Shown here in pieces: positions 1-12,711 of a DNA stretch of 64,000 nucleotides; the first letter of the stretch is position 1, and each line of letters starts with the position of its first letter. The DNA lies in the NCBI RefSeq assembly GCF_030272615.1, contig NC_081409.1, positions 874,808,594 through 874,872,593 on the forward strand, written 5' to 3'. Under the pieces are notes generated by a model that was not told the origin of the DNA, did not search any database, and saw only the letters and a program-made list of their open reading frames with translations. Origin of the DNA: Cryptomeria japonica. Its lineage: Eukaryota > Streptophyta > Pinopsida > Cupressales > Cupressaceae. The translations under genes and the position numbers were made by a program.

Positions 1-996
1 AGATCTTTGGTTATGTTCACCGGCATGTTCAATGACTTATGCACATTCACCGGTATTTGGTTCATCGGCAAGTTATATTGTTCACCGACACTAAGGATGA
101 TCTGTTATCATCTGGAGATTACTTGGTTATGTCAAAGATATTGTTTGGACACTTCGTTTTGGTGATTTGGTTATTGATCTAATCGAGTTTGCATATTTGT
201 TATTACCGGCAAATAGGTCTAGGTCATGGACCGACAAGAGTTATCTATTTCAGATCAGCACGACACGTTATCGAGATGTTCTATTAATTGGTTATTATTG
301 TAAATGCATTGAGTCAACATGATGCATCACATATTGATTCATTTGTAATTGAATTAATTATAATATTCTTAGTGAGACGACCTACACATTTGGTCTTAGG
401 TTTTGGTATATATGTAAGATCTCATTTGTGAGATTATGTAAGAAGGTGTGGAAAGGAATGTAATAAGGTATATGCAAATATAAGAAGAGCTATACACGCA
501 GAAATCATTTGAAGATTCAAGGAAGGTATGAAGAAGACAATCAGAGCTTAACCAATACTGAATCCAGCATATGAAGATGCTCTTTTGAGCAGTACATTAT
601 CATTGGATCTAACCATCCAATTGTAGTCAGTGTGACTCCCATTTTGTGATTGAGCAGTGAGCTCTAGGTAGTTGGCCTTTTTGCATGTGCAGACCCCATT
701 TGTACACACATACTATCTGCAGTAGTATCATTTGATTGTGGGTAAGGTTTCCCACCATGGTTTTTCCCCTTACAGGGTTTCCACGTACAAATATCTGTGT
801 TATGTGTTGTGGATATTATTTATCTTTCTGTTTCATGCATCAAACTTTACCATTACTATTATTAACTATTAAACTATCTACCGACATTAAGTCTAGTTTG
901 TTGGTATCATGCACTAAGTTTGGTTAAGTTATATTTGGGTTGAAATTAATAGACAACTGATTCACCCCCCGTCTCAGTTGCCTCTAGGTCCTAACA
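1..996 (+). repeat. 5' LTR of element A (partial)
   Basis: Direct repeat of 5658-6658, ending ...CCTAACA at 996 directly before the primer binding site. It carries repeated CACCGG/ACCGG motifs and a block near 745-805 (CCACCATGGTTTTTCCC, then TTTCCACGTA) that recurs in most LTRs of this window. A stem-loop with arms CAACTGA (954-960) and TCAGTTG (974-980) encloses a C-rich loop close to the LTR end. Confidence 0.93.
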
Positions 997-998
997 AT

Positions 999-1010
999 TG
1001 GTTTCAAAGC
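999..1010 (+). other. Primer binding site of element A (tRNA-iMet type, mutated)
   Basis: TGGTTTCAAAGC begins two bases after the 5' LTR end. It differs at two positions from TGGTATCAGAGC, the usual copia site complementary to the 3' end of initiator tRNA-Met, which is intact in elements F (30802) and D (57634). Confidence 0.8.
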
Positions 1011-1053
1011 TAAGTCCTCTTTTTGCAGAAGTTTAACAGCTTGAGGAGATTCT

Positions 1054-2110
1054 ATGGCAACTAGTTGTTTTAGGAAGGACAGTCTGAAACTTTATGGAAC
1101 TAACTATGGTATATGGAAGATCAGAATGGAGATACATTTGAATTGCATTGGAAGAGACATATGGGATGTTACAAAGAATGGCTATGTTGGTCCTACACAA
1201 AGTCAACCTAATCCACCAACCTTGGCTAAAGATCAGGAGAATGATTGCAAAGCAAGAGAAGCACTTTTGAGTGCATTGTCAAATCAACAAATCATGGGAT
1301 TATCAGACCGATCTACTGCTAAAGCTATTTGGGATAAATTGGAGACATTGAACGAAAGTTATACCACTATCAAAATTGCAAAACTGGAATGCTTCCGGAT
1401 CAAGTATGAAAATCTGAAAATGGAAGAAGATGAAAGGATTTCTGCTTTTATGGAAAGAGTTAATGAAATTGTTTTAGGTATACAATGTTGTGGAGGATCC
1501 TTAAGTGAAGATGAAATTGTTTCTAAAGTTTTAATAGCATTGCCACCAGCATACAAAATGAAAGTAACTGCTATTAATGAATTGAGAACAATGCATCAGT
1601 ATCTAGAGATACTTTGGTTGGAAAACTTTTACCTTTTGAACTTGAGGAATTTGGTCTTGTTGCTACAATTAAGACAGATTTGGCTTTCGAAGCTTCATCA
1701 TCTGTAGCATCATCATCATCATCTGAAAAATCTGATTGGAAAGCACTTTATGCTAGAGAACTTGAAGAAATCAGAAGAGAGAATGAAGAACTTGAAAATC
1801 TTGAAGCACTATTTGCAAGGAAAATGCCTAAAGGTCTAGTTAGAAGTAAGTATGAAGGTAAAGAACCATTTAAATGTTTTAACTGCAATAAAATTTGTCA
1901 TATGGCATCTAGGTGTCCTAATAGACATGCAAGATTGAAAGAAGAAGATAAAAGAACATATAAGACTAACCCTGAATATCAGAGATACATATTTAAGAAG
2001 AATAGAGACAAATCATGTTACTATGTTGCTGAAGAAGTTACTGATGATTCTGATGAGAAACCGGCAAACAATGGATGGGCTTTTGTTGAAATAATAGAAG
2101 ATCAACTGGC
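1054..2110 (+). pseudogene. gag: Element A gag (copia, UBN2-like) with one CCHC knuckle
   Basis: The nucleocapsid-capsid polyprotein would package element RNA in cytoplasmic particles. The N-terminal part starts at ATG 1054 and reads YGTNYGIWKIRMEIHL, then KAIWDKLE and FRIKYENLKMEEDE, the usual copia gag helices. A frameshift near 1600 moves reading to another frame, where CFNCNKICHMASRC appears around 1876-1920. In the CX2CX4HX4C knuckle all four ligands remain, but the Gly normally before His is Cys. The region continues toward the protease with an acidic linker. Clearly non-functional because of the frameshift. Confidence 0.88.
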
Positions 2111-3380
2111 ACCTACTGTTCAACCGGTAGAGCAGGCCCTGGTAGCTAAAATTGAAGAAAAGGATGAATGGATCATTGATTCCAGATGTTCACATCATAT
2201 GCCTGGTGATAAAAGTAAATTCTTAACTTTTCAGGAATACAATGGAGGTCTAGTAAGATTTGGGGATGATAAAGCTTGTTTGATCAGAGGAAAAGGCACT
2301 ATATCTTTTGATGGTAAACACAATACTGACAACATTTATTATGTTGAAAGTTTGAAGCATAATCTTTTGAGTGTTGGTCAATTATTTGAAAAGGGATTTT
2401 AGTTACAATTAAAGAATGGTAAATGCAAAATCATGAATAGAACTGGTTTGGAAATTGCAACCGGTAATCAGCCTAGAGGTAATATCTTTCATTCGAATAA
2501 CAATGAGCAGACATGCTTGATTGCACATATTGATGAAAGTTGGTTATAGCATAAAAGACTTTGTCATGTAAATTTTGATTGCATTGTGAAAATCAGTACA
2601 ACTAAGGCAGTAAGGGATTTACCTAAGATTGGTAAACCTCACAATCCGATATGTAAGGAATGTCAATTTAGAAAGCAAGTTAGAGGAGCTTTTAAGAGTA
2701 TTCCAAAAAAATCCAATAATGTTCTTGACTTAATTCATACTGATTTATGTGGTCCAGCAAGAAGTAGAAGTTTACAAGGAGATAGATATTTTATGCTAAT
2801 CACTGATGATTATTCTAGAATGTGTTGGGTTACTTTTCTCAGGGACAAATCAGAAGCTTTCGGGAAATTCAAACTATTCAAGGTCATGGTAGAGAATGAA
2901 AATGGTAACAAAATCAAATGTTTGAGATCAGATCAAGGAGGTGAATTCACATCTAAGTAATTTAATACATTCTGTGAAGTGAATAGAATCACAAGACAAT
3001 TATCAGCACCTCGGACACCCCAGCAAAATGGAATTGTGGAAAGGAAGAACAAAACTATTTTGGATGCAGCTAGAAGCATGATATTAGAAGAAAACCTACC
3101 TCATGTGTATTGGAGAGAAGCAGTCAATCCAAATGTTTATACATTCAACAAAGTTCACATCAAAGGTGAAACCAGTAACACCCCTCATGAACTATGGTTT
3201 GGTAATATCCTACTCTTACATATTTCAGATTATTTGGAAGCAAATGTTATATTAGGAGAGATGATTATATTGGAAAATTTGATCCTAGAAGTGATGAAGG
3301 AATATTTCTTGGTTATTCATCTAAGAGAAAGGCATATAGATGTTTTAACAAGAGATTGCAGAAAATCATTGAGAGTGTAA
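2111..3380 (+). pseudogene. pol: Element A pol, protease and integrase part
   Basis: The aspartic protease signature is WIIDSRCSHHM near 2169-2201. Copia elements normally have Asp-Ser-Gly, so Gly to Arg probably kills catalysis. NLLSVGQL follows, then, after a stop at 2400-2402, a GAG-pre-integrase region with HKRLCHVNFD. The integrase core is recognisable from DLIHTDLCGPARS and YFMLITDDYSRMCWV (first catalytic Asp region), SDQGGEF near 2930 (second Asp) and TPQQNGIVERKN near 3017 (catalytic Glu). In-frame stops lie at 2547-2549 (a Trp codon turned TAG) and 2958-2960, with another frameshift near 3200. Confidence 0.9.
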
Positions 3381-5206
3381 ATGTGAAGATTGATGAACAG
3401 TTTAGAGGTAATTCAAGGTCTATAGACTCTAAACCGGTAGTTGAGATAATCACAAATGAACCTACAATGAGTACACTGGTACAAAATGTCGATCCGGTCA
3501 CACCGACATCATCTGAGAATTCCACAATGTCTAAAGAACAACAGCAAGTGAATACAGCCAGGTATGTAAGGTTGAATCACTATGAAAGTCAGATAATTGG
3601 GAATAAGTATCAAGGTGTTATGACTAGAGGAAGACTGGAAAATGAAGAAGTATGTCTAATTTCTCAAATTGAACCAGCAACTATTAATGAGGCATATGAA
3701 TATAAACATTGGATTAAAGCTATGGAAGATGAATTAGAACAAATTGAAAATAATAACACATGGACATTGGTTCCCGGGCCTTAAAACAAAAATATAATTG
3801 GAACTAAATGGGTATTCAGAAATAAACTTAATGAAGATGGTAAGGTAATCGAAATCAAAGCAAGATTAGTGTGTAAGGGATATTCACAGAAAGAAGGAAT
3901 TGATTACAATGAAACCTTTGCACCAGTAGCTAGAATTGAGGTAATCAGATTATTCTTAGCTTTTGTAGCAGACAAGAACTATAAAGTATATCAAATGGAT
4001 GTTAAATGTGTATTTCTGAATGGTGATCTTGAAGAAGAAGTTTACATTGAACAACCTGGTGGATTTTCTTTGATAGATGACAAAGATATGGTTTGCAGGT
4101 TAAGGAAAACTTTATATGGATTGAAGCAAGCTCCTAAAGCTTAGTATGCTAGATTGGACAAATATCTTTTGAAGCTTGGTTACACTAAAGGTAATGCTGA
4201 CGACAATCTATATTACAAAGTGACTAATGATGACATCTTGGTTATTGAATTTTTTATTGATGATATCATTTTTGGAGGAGAAGAAGGATTGTGTAAAGAC
4301 TTTTCTAATAAGATGTAGGAAGAATTTGAAATGTCTATGATTGGGGAGATAAAATTCTTTTTAGGATTGCAGATTTCACAGACTGATAAAGGTATATTCA
4401 TAAATCAATCAAAGTACTTGAAGGAATTACTTAATAAAATTGGTATGGAAAACTCTAAACCGGTAAGTACTCCTATGACTACAACTGATAAACTATCATT
4501 GAAGGATGAATCAACACCTTTTAATCCGACAAGATATAAATATATGATTGGAGGTTTACTGTATTTGACACAAACAAGACCTGATATTATGAATGTTGTA
4601 TGTATTGTTTCAATATTTCAGAGTAATCCTAAGGAAAATAATGAATCAGCAATAAAAAAGATTTTCCAGTACCTACAAGGCACAACAAATCTCGGTTTAT
4701 GGTATCCTAAAGATGAAAATTTTGATTTATGTGCATACCCAGATGCAAATTGGGTAGGAGATATAGATGACAGAAAAAGCACCACCGGTGAAGCATTTTT
4801 CCTTGGTAGCAGACTAATTTCATGGTTGAGCAAGAAACAAAGTTGTACATCACTATGAACAACATAATCGAAATATGTTGCAGCAGCAACTAATTGTACA
4901 CGGGTATTATGGATTAAGAAAATGTTGAAGGCCATAAAGGTAAAATGCAAAGAACCTATAATCATTTACTGTGATAATATGGCAGCAATTGATATATCAA
5001 AGAATCCGGTATTTCACTCTAAAACTAAACATGTTTCTATCAAATTCAATTTTTTGAAAGAGAATATTGAAGCAAAAGAAGTGAAATTGGTTTATGTGAA
5101 TACTAAAGAACAGGTTGCAAATATCTTTACTAAGCCTTTGCCTAAGGAAATCTTTGAATATCTCAGAGAACAGCTTGGAGTTATACCCTCACCGGTAGAA
5201 ACTTAG
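3381..5206 (+). pseudogene. pol: Element A pol, reverse transcriptase and RNase H part
   Basis: The copia RT fingers/palm are clear: [14 protein letters not shown], then [16 protein letters not shown] and [18 protein letters not shown], then [10 protein letters not shown]. The catalytic box is FIDD at 4253-4264 (usually YVDD in copia). The connection reads EIKFFLGLQI and GGLLYLTQTRPDI. RNase H shows DANWVGDIDDRKSTTGEAFFLG, YCDNMAAI and a terminal KTKHVSIKFNFLKE...IFTKPLPKEIF. Stops at 3781-3783, 4142-4144, 4316-4318 and near 4856 break it. Several are TAG where family members have Trp or Gln codons, consistent with C-to-T decay. Confidence 0.92.
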
Positions 5207-5372
5207 ACAGTTGGAGCATGGCATTAGACTGGCAGAATTAACAGATAAATCTTTTTTCTGGCTTTGATTAAGGAGAGCTACTTCTTAGGGAGAGTAGATT
5301 GAATAAATTTGGTTATAACAATTGGTATTTGTAATAAGTTCTATGAACTGGTTGTATTTGGTTTTGTATTGC

Positions 5373-5597
5373 TTTGGCATTTGATGTCAAAGGGGGAGAG
5401 ATATCTATGGAAAAACACATTATCATTTGGGGAGATATTATTCATTGGGGGAGATATTGTTACTCTCTGTATCTGTATTTTGATTCCTGGTTAATGATCT
5501 GTTTGGGAGATTGTTGGTTTTTGGTTTTTGGCATTTCTACTTTGGCACTTAGATGGTTTTTCCATCTTGTGTTGCCATCAATGCCAAAGGGGGAGAT
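5373..5597 (+). other. Multiple polypurine tracts of element A
   Basis: Purine tracts in the region before the 3' LTR prime plus-strand DNA synthesis. The proximal one, ATGCCAAAGGGGGAGAT, abuts the LTR start at 5598. A distal one (TTTGGCATT...TGTCAAAGGGGGAG, 5373-5398) and two GGGGGAGATATT/GGGGAGATATT copies near 5438-5460 lie upstream. Repeated PPTs of this form are a known Sirevirus hallmark. Confidence 0.82.
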
Positions 5598-6658
5598 TGT
5601 TGGTATTATGGATGTTGCATTGGTTTTGTCATTGATGTCAACACTTATCATTCTGGGAGATCTTTGGTTATGTTCACTGACATGTTCAGTGACTTATGCA
5701 CAGTCACCGGTATCTGGTTCACCGAAAGGTTATATTGTTCACCGACACTGAGGATGATTTGTTATCATTTGGAGATTACTTGGTTATGTCGAAGACATTG
5801 TTTGGACACTTTGTTTTGGTGATTTGGTCATTGATCTAATCGATTTTGCATATTTGTTGTTATCGGAAAATAGGTCTAGGTTATAGACCGGCAAGTGTTA
5901 TCTATTTCAAATCAGCACGACACGTTATGGAGATGTTCTATTAATTGTTTATTATTATAAATGCATTGAGCCAACATGATGCATTGCATATTGATTCATT
6001 TATAATTGAATTAATTGTAATATTATTAGTGAGCTGACCTACACATTTGGTCTTAGGTTTTGCTATATATGTAAGATCTCATTTGTGAGATTATGTAAGA
6101 AGGTGTGGAAATGAACGTAATAAGGTATATGTGAATATAAGAAGAGCTATACACGTAGACATCATTTAAAGATTCAAGGAAGGTATGAAGAAGACAATCA
6201 GAGCTTAACTGGTACTGAATCCAACATATGAAGATGCTATTTTGTGCAGTACAGTATCATTGGATTTAACCATCCAATTGTAGTAAGTGTGACTCCCATT
6301 TTGTGATTGAGCAGTGAGCTCTAGGCAGTTGGCCTTTCTACATGTGTAGACCCCATTTGTACACACATACTATTTGCAGTAGTACCATCTGATTGTGGGT
6401 AAGGTTTCCCACCGTGGTTTTTTCCTTTACAGGGTTTCCACATACAAATATATGTGTTATGTGTTGTGGATATTATTTGTCTTTCTGTTTCATGCATTAA
6501 ACTTTACCGGTACTATTATTAACTATTAAACTGTCTACCAGCATTAATTTTGGTTTACCGGTATTATGCACTAGGTTTGGTTAAGTTATATTTGGGTTGA
6601 AATTAATAGACAACCGATTCACCCCCCCCCCTCTCTCAATTGCCTTCAGGTCCTAACA
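5598..6658 (+). repeat. 3' LTR of element A
   Basis: Starts TGTTGG directly after the PPT and ends CCTAACA, giving TG...CA termini and 1,061 bp. It aligns along its length with 1-996. The stem arms around the C tract have decayed here (CAACCGA against TCAATTG), unlike in the 5' copy. Confidence 0.93.
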
Positions 6659-8243
6659 ATATAAAGGCATCCTATCAATTCATTTTGATGTCACTTTCAT
6701 ACCATAGCATTCATGCACTCACATCAAGCAACATCAAGCATTCAAGGAAACATTTCATCCCACCATATTCTTCAAGCATCATGGAGAAAATCACACCAAT
6801 CGTCATGCAAGCATTTGTTCATGTTTGAGTCTTCTATGTGTTGCAATGTTATTACATCCATAGTTGTGGTCACATCTAAAGAGCGTTGCATCATCAGCTT
6901 CCATCAATCATTCTAGATCTAAGGTGTATTATTCAACATTTACTTTAGAATTTGCATTTCCTAGTTCAATTCAATTCAAGGTTAATTCCTAAACCAAGGT
7001 TTGACCTAAGGAAAACTCCCATCAACAACGCTTTTTCCTTCTTTTTGTGTATAGGAAACAGTTGTCCCCCCTTGGTTTTAAGAATTTTTTATGACCTTCT
7101 AATAATAGATTATGTGTGTCATCCTGATCTAGAAAACATCAAGTTTGACAACCCTCGATATTCGAAGGACCAGGATAGTTCACCCCCTTGGTCTCAACAA
7201 TTTTGTCTGAACTTTTTGTCATAGATTCTAATCTATTTTCTATTCTCATATCTAAGTTTATAGTTTTGTATGAAACCTATAATATTTTGTTGCTATTATT
7301 TTATATCAATTTCTCATTGTTTGTCATAGATATAGTATTGCAATTTAACCCTAATTCATATTTAGTTTCAACTTAAACAAGGATGATTAATTTGATCTAT
7401 ATTTAGTCCTTTTAGGATTGTGTTGCCCTAGAATTTTGAAATTTTTCATCCTCCTCCTAAAAGAACGAGTTCTTGTTTTGAGCTTCCATTTTAATACTTC
7501 CTTGCCTTCATTTGTTATTAAGTCATGCCTCTTAGTCGCCTCTTTGTCCAAATGTTTCGCCAAGTCGGCCAATTTTCAAACTTATGAATGAAACACTTAT
7601 GGTTCTAGTATTCTTAAAACTGTCGACTACACGGCCACTTCTCGCTTCAAGTGACAAGACCTTATTGTTAGTGATGTATGCAAAAAATATTGTGCCAGTC
7701 AGTCGAGTGTAGTCCAAACCCTTACCTTCTTTCATTTGTGTGGTTCTCAAGTTCTTAAGTCCACCAACCATCTAACTTTGTTTTAGAATGTCTCAGTTTA
7801 AATCCTTTTGCATCATTTTTTTTCTTTTAAGTCAGGAGATCGGTAGTTCCCCGAACCTCAACACCTTTGTCTTTGATGGTTCTTAAATTCAAATATCCAC
7901 TGATGCCCCGACATTAAAAGTCTTTTCACTCCCCAAGGAGCGGTGATTCTGAAGTACTTGTGAGTACAAAACATTAATGGCTGATTAGGTGGCAAAAAAT
8001 AATACAAACATGTTTGCACAAATTTTGAAAGAGGATGAAGGCAACATCGCCACCAAAATTAAATGAATATAATAATCTCTCTTTAAAGGTAATATCATTT
8101 AAAAATACTTCATTCCATCTCAAGAGCTAGCAGAAAGAGACTTCAAGTTTTTATGGCAAGGGGAGATTGCAATCTCATGCGAACAAGTCAGGTTGGGAGA
8201 TTTCTTCTCTTTCTCTATTTCTATTGAATTCTAAGGTGAATCT
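6659..8243. other. Spacer of old, unclassified repeat-like DNA
   Basis: No gene is supported. About 6965-7060 resembles, in inverted sense, part of the gypsy G LTR: GTTAATTCC...GGTTTGACCTAAGG followed by TTTTTGTGTATAGG. An old related gypsy LTR fragment may therefore sit here. Minus-strand open frames at 7387-7771 (61 and 79 codons) match nothing I recognise. The last bases, AATCT at 8239-8243, are the left target duplication of element B. Confidence 0.4.
8239..8243. repeat. Target site duplication of element B, left copy (AATCT)
   Basis: AATCT here and at 15655-15659 directly abut the TG...CA LTR ends. A 5-bp duplication is standard for LTR retrotransposon integration. Confidence 0.9.
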
Positions 8244-9311
8244 TGATGGACTTGAAAATCACTGAGAGGGGGGGTGAATCAGTGACCCCAAAAATAAAAC
8301 TACTTCAAACACTAACCGGTAGATGAACTCAACAAAACTTTTAAACACAATGCATGCAATCCAAAATGACATAACAACATCCACAAAAAGTAAAGCATCC
8401 ACCATAACACAAGTGTTTGTATGTGGAAAACCCAAATAGGTAAACACCACGGTGATATGGAACTCACAAGTTAACTATTTGCAGTAATAGATAATTGATC
8501 ACTTAAGGTCTACAAAGTGCTTTTCTAAGAGCAAATCTTGTTAGAGATCCCAAAGCTTGATTAGATGCTTATACCCTGTTAAAGGTAGTACCCTATTAAG
8601 AGTAACCTCGGTGGAGGATTTCTGAATCCAAACTAATGGATCAACTTGTTAGAGGATTTATACATTGAAGCTTGTTAGAGCTTACCTAGTTAGGGAATTT
8701 GATTTTGTTGTAATTGTTAGAAGTTCTAAGTAGCACAATACTTGCTTGATCAGATCCTTCTAAACATATTCAACACTTCTCTTCTGCATACTCTACAACT
8801 TAACTCTTTTTCCTTTTGCACACAACATAACACTTTCACTTATATCAAATAATTCATTGCGATGCCAATATATAGACCTTATGATTTCATGTCGGCCTTA
8901 GGAAATCATTACACAATTTCCTAGGTGCAATGTATCTGGACAAGTGATCATAACTCATCACAAAAATTACCACCAAGCAGTCGGTGCTAGTAACTCATTA
9001 CAAAATTACCGAATACCGATTGGAACAATCAAATACTGGTTTGAGTAAAACATATGAACCGTTATCCTTGAATCTCCGCTTGATCTTCATCTTGATGTCA
9101 ACTAAGTATAATCATAGGTTGTCTCTTATGCACATACCAGTTGACACAAAATACTGGTTAGAGATAAACCTCTTAATATAAACTTTAACATACCAGTTAA
9201 CAGTGTAAACAATTGAAGTTACACCAGTAGTCAATATAATCATGTGTGTGTGTGAGTGTTTCATCAATGACAATGTATGATGAATACATTACAATCATCA
9301 TCAAGCTAACA
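8244..9311 (-). repeat. 3' LTR of element B
   Basis: In element sense it starts TGTTAGCTTG (outermost base 9311, next to the PPT) and ends ...CCATCA at 8244. It aligns with 14517-15654. A stem with arms TCACTGA (8259-8265) and TCAGTGA (8279-8285) surrounds the G/C tract. A short TG microsatellite lies at 9243-9254. Confidence 0.92.
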
Positions 9312-9485
9312 ATCTCCCCCTTTGGCATTGATGGAAACACTTAGAAAATTTTACAGTAATACCACTAAGTGTGCATACACAACAAATTTACACATATACT
9401 TATACCCCCTTAATACATACATTATACAAAATTTTCAAAAACACACATACATATTTCTACTCCCCCTTTGACAACAATGCCAAAT
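9312..9485 (-). other. Two polypurine tracts of element B
   Basis: On the minus strand, ATGCCAAAGGGGGAGAT (9312-9328) touches the 3' LTR. A second tract, TTTGGCATT then TGTCAAAGGGGGAG (9458-9485), lies about 150 bp upstream. The same pair, distal plus proximal, occurs in copia elements A and F. Confidence 0.85.
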
Positions 9486-9603
9486 TGAAAAAAAATAATA
9501 TATATATATATATAGAAAATTTGTATCAAAGTGCTTAGCATATACAAACTGAAAAAACTTGAATCAAAGTTCAGGCATAAGCAATTCTCATGAAAATAAC
9601 ATT

Positions 9604-12600
9604 TTAGCTCTTCTTCAACCGTGACAAAGCATTGTTCCATGACTCCAACACATTCTCAGTATACTTGAATGTAGACATTAGCTATGAATGGGATTCTTCC
9701 ATTGAGTCCAGTGTGTAGGTTTCAGGAGTTGCTAAGATAGCTTCTGCATTTGAGTAGGCTCTTTGTAATATGTCTACTTGTGATGTGAGCAGACTCTTGA
9801 GTTCCTTGAGAGATCAGAGTCTCTTTTCCTTCTCATTATCATAGATATCCATCCTGTTATGCAAATCATCTACAGATTTGCTAAAGGAAAATATAGAGTC
9901 CTGAAGTGGGACATATGCCTTGCATATCCTTTCTAGCTCTTTCTCTGTTTTTGTTTGTCTTTTTGAAATGTTAGAATAAAAGAAAGAAAAATTAGAGGTG
10001 GAAGCAAGATACTTTCCTCATGTTTCAATAGCTTTACTCAATAGATCTTTATTGTGCGATAGAGTCATTTTTCCACTATCAATATCCTTTGCCAGTTTTT
10101 CTCCATACTTCTTCTTGTGACTCTTTTCAGCATAGAGTTGAGAAGCATCTTCTAGTGACTTGATTTTATTAGATGCATCTGCAACTAACTGACCAAGTTT
10201 TCTAATAGGTGTAGATAGATGTGATGTAGATGTCTCCGGTAGTAGACCAAACAAAATATCTACTGCAGTCTGAATTATTTCAGCTTCAACCCTTTTCTCT
10301 TTCAATCTCTTCTTATGTGCTCTAGATTGCATGACACTTGCAATCTTCATCATTTCCGATGCACTCATGTTGTTCATATCAATAGGTCTTGAAATACTTA
10401 AAGAAACATCATCATCCTCATCAAGTTGCTTTTTCTTTGTTGGTTCAAAGGATACAACCTTAATGATTTATTTCTTTATATTCTTCTATATTTCCTTTTT
10501 AGAGGATTGTGTGATAGCAATTTCAGTAGACTCCTTCTAAGTAACTTGAATGACCGGTGGAGATTGGGGTTTCTCCAGTTGTTCTATTTCTGGTGGATTG
10601 TCCACTTTTAGTTGAGTTGTTGGTTGCTCAACTAAGGTAACCTATACATTAGTAATTGCAGGAGGCTCCATATCTAGTGTAGTGTTGTCTCCGGATAGAT
10701 CAAATGTATGTTGAACATCATCAACAACGTGAATAATGGAGTCATCCTTCTTCTTGATAGGATATACCTCATCAACTTGAATAATCTCTTCTTCATCCAT
10801 TTTCGGTCGATTAACATCATGTACAACATTATCCTCATTCATAGAGGATTGGATGAGTTCTTCCATTCTTTTGATTTCATGGGCTATTAGATGGGTCTCA
10901 GTTTCAATAATTGCCTTCTTTCCACTGAGTAACTTCGGTCTTCTTGTTTTGAACATAAACTAAGATTTGTATCGACCAACTAAAGCACTAATATCATCTA
11001 TAGAAAGTTCAGAAAAATATTGTACAAATATCTCATCAATTATTTCTTTTTCTAATTTTATAGCTTCCTCCCATTTATCCAAAAGAATATTGTACAAATA
11101 ATTTGAGATATCCTTTTCCAGTTCATGTGGATATCTACTGTAATGACACAAATGAGTGATTACATATTGAATGACTTGCTCTTTCTCATTTTTAGTGAAG
11201 GAATCAAAATGCTCTTTGACATTGTCAAACCTATTCCTCCCTAGTGTCTTCATTGTTCTTTCGAAATGGGTTTCAGGATTTTAAGACGTTGTATCAATAG
11301 ACACAATTGCCTTTGGCACTTACTTAACTTTTTTTACTGACTTTGCAACTCTGTCGGTTGCCTTTACCTTCTTAGGTTCTTCTTCAGTATCTGATCCCTC
11401 AGATTCTAGTTGGAGAATAAGTTTTTGATTTCTCTTCTTTGGTGCATTCTCCTTCTTTGTATATACTTTAGGTGCATGTTCCTTTTTGGATTGGATACTC
11501 TGAGTCACCCTTGTATTCTTTATCACTGGAGGTGCTTCATCAGACTTCTTTTTCCTTCCTTTCACATTAGTAACATGATTGGTACTGGTTTCTGCTAGTG
11601 CAACTTGCACTGCCACAATGTCCAATTTTTCCTTCTTTTTGTCTTTAGGCAATGCTAATAGGGTATTATCATAACCAACCAGTAGATCATAGTTCACCTC
11701 ATAACTCATGTCTTCCATCTCTTATTCTCTTGGCTCAATTGCTTGCATCAAGCAAAAGTCAGTGGTAACAGTAAAGACTATGTCTTTTGCAAAGTGCCTT
11801 ACCACATCTTCTGGTAGTCTCATTCTCATGCTCATCTTTTTCTGAAATTCATTAAAATAATTATTCATGGTTGTGGGGAAATTATTCTTTATGGCCTTAA
11901 TGTTGTTCTTGATTTGTACAGAGACTGGTAGGTCTTCTGACCATTCAACATCTCCAATTCCCAATAGAAAGTTCTAGAAATAGAAGAATAACCCAACTAA
12001 TAGCTGACCATATTTGAACTTTTGACTGTTGTCCTTTTTAATAGATTGCAAATTTAGAAACAATTGACTCCTGATAGCTTCACAGAGATCATAATTTGCA
12101 TTATCAACAATCATTCTGTGAGTTGTATGAACTATTGTAGATGGAACACTATTAAGTCTACTAGAGTAAAATAATTAGTAGCCTATCACCATTGCTGCTA
12201 ATTTCACTACAGGGTCTTTTATATTGTTAACAAAAATGGCACACCAATCAGAAGTAGAACCGATTAAAGAGAATACCGTATCTTTTGAAATTCGTCTTAG
12301 AATAGGTACTTCATCAGTTGAGAAATAACCAATTACAACCTGAATGGCTTCCTTAGTTATTGTGAGTTCTCTCTAAATACATGTTCTCTCCATGAACTCG
12401 ACTCAAAATTATTTTGATATGTTCTTCCTCGAAATCTTCAAGAAAGTAAGCGGCATTATGAAAACCCTTTTCAAAAACCTTGTTTCAATCTTTCTGTTCT
12501 CATCACAAAGTGATTTCAACCAAGTATAAATGTATACAGATCCTATATCTTCTATCTTGTAGTCAATATAACTAGATAAATCACCTTTGACCAAAACTCC

Positions 12601-12711
12601 ACTCGGAACTTGTGACAATGCATTATACGACATAATTTGTTCTACCTCTACAACTTCCATTGGCTTAGAAGTAATCATTAACCTCTCTAGAGTCTTTGAA
12701 GTTGATGCCAT
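9604..12711 (-). pseudogene. Element B ORF2: conserved protein of unknown function, about 1,035 codons
   Basis: I do not recognise the family. All coding pieces from ATG 12711 to TAA 9604 lie in one minus-strand frame, broken only by in-frame stops, for example 12409-12411. In order they are: an N-terminal part (MASTSKTLERLM, then VPSGVLVKGDL); a part ending FHFAKDIVF-like/TVTTDFCLMQAIEPRE (11722-11964); a Lys-rich linker (11320-11718); a helical segment with HELEKDISNYLYNILLDKW...FVQYFSELSIDDISALVG (10960-11253); an acidic linker; and two more helical segments (10018-10377 and about 9604-9910, the latter with LHNRMDIYDNEKEKR). Each piece has a counterpart in the same order in D ORF2, and several in C. 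No catalytic motif is visible. A relation to plant mobile-domain or putative plant transposon proteins is possible but unproven. Confidence 0.78.

Larger units (their letters stand above)
1..6658 (+). mobile_element. Element A: Sirevirus-like Ty1/copia LTR retrotransposon, decayed
   Basis: The two LTRs (1-996, cut by the window edge, and 5598-6658) are direct repeats. Position 1 aligns to 5658, so about 60 bp of the 5' LTR lies outside the window. Between them, in order on the plus strand, are gag with a CCHC knuckle, a copia-type protease motif, GAG-pre-integrase, integrase, reverse transcriptase and RNase H. Protease-integrase-RT order is the Ty1/copia order. LTRs rich in ACCGG motifs and several AAAGGGGGAGA-like tracts before the 3' LTR are known Sirevirus traits. 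Frameshifts and stops throughout make it inactive. The TSD cannot be checked because the left junction is outside the window. Confidence 0.93.

Noticed and set aside
999-1010. tRNA-like matches at primer binding sites (also 30802, 57634)
   Set aside because: Only 12 bp complementary to a tRNA 3' end, beside LTR ends; these are PBSs, not tRNA genes.
5309-5822. ORFs after the pol of element A, considered as an env-like gene of some Sireviruses
   Set aside because: They overlap the PPT region and the LTR, are short and lack a signal peptide plus membrane pattern.
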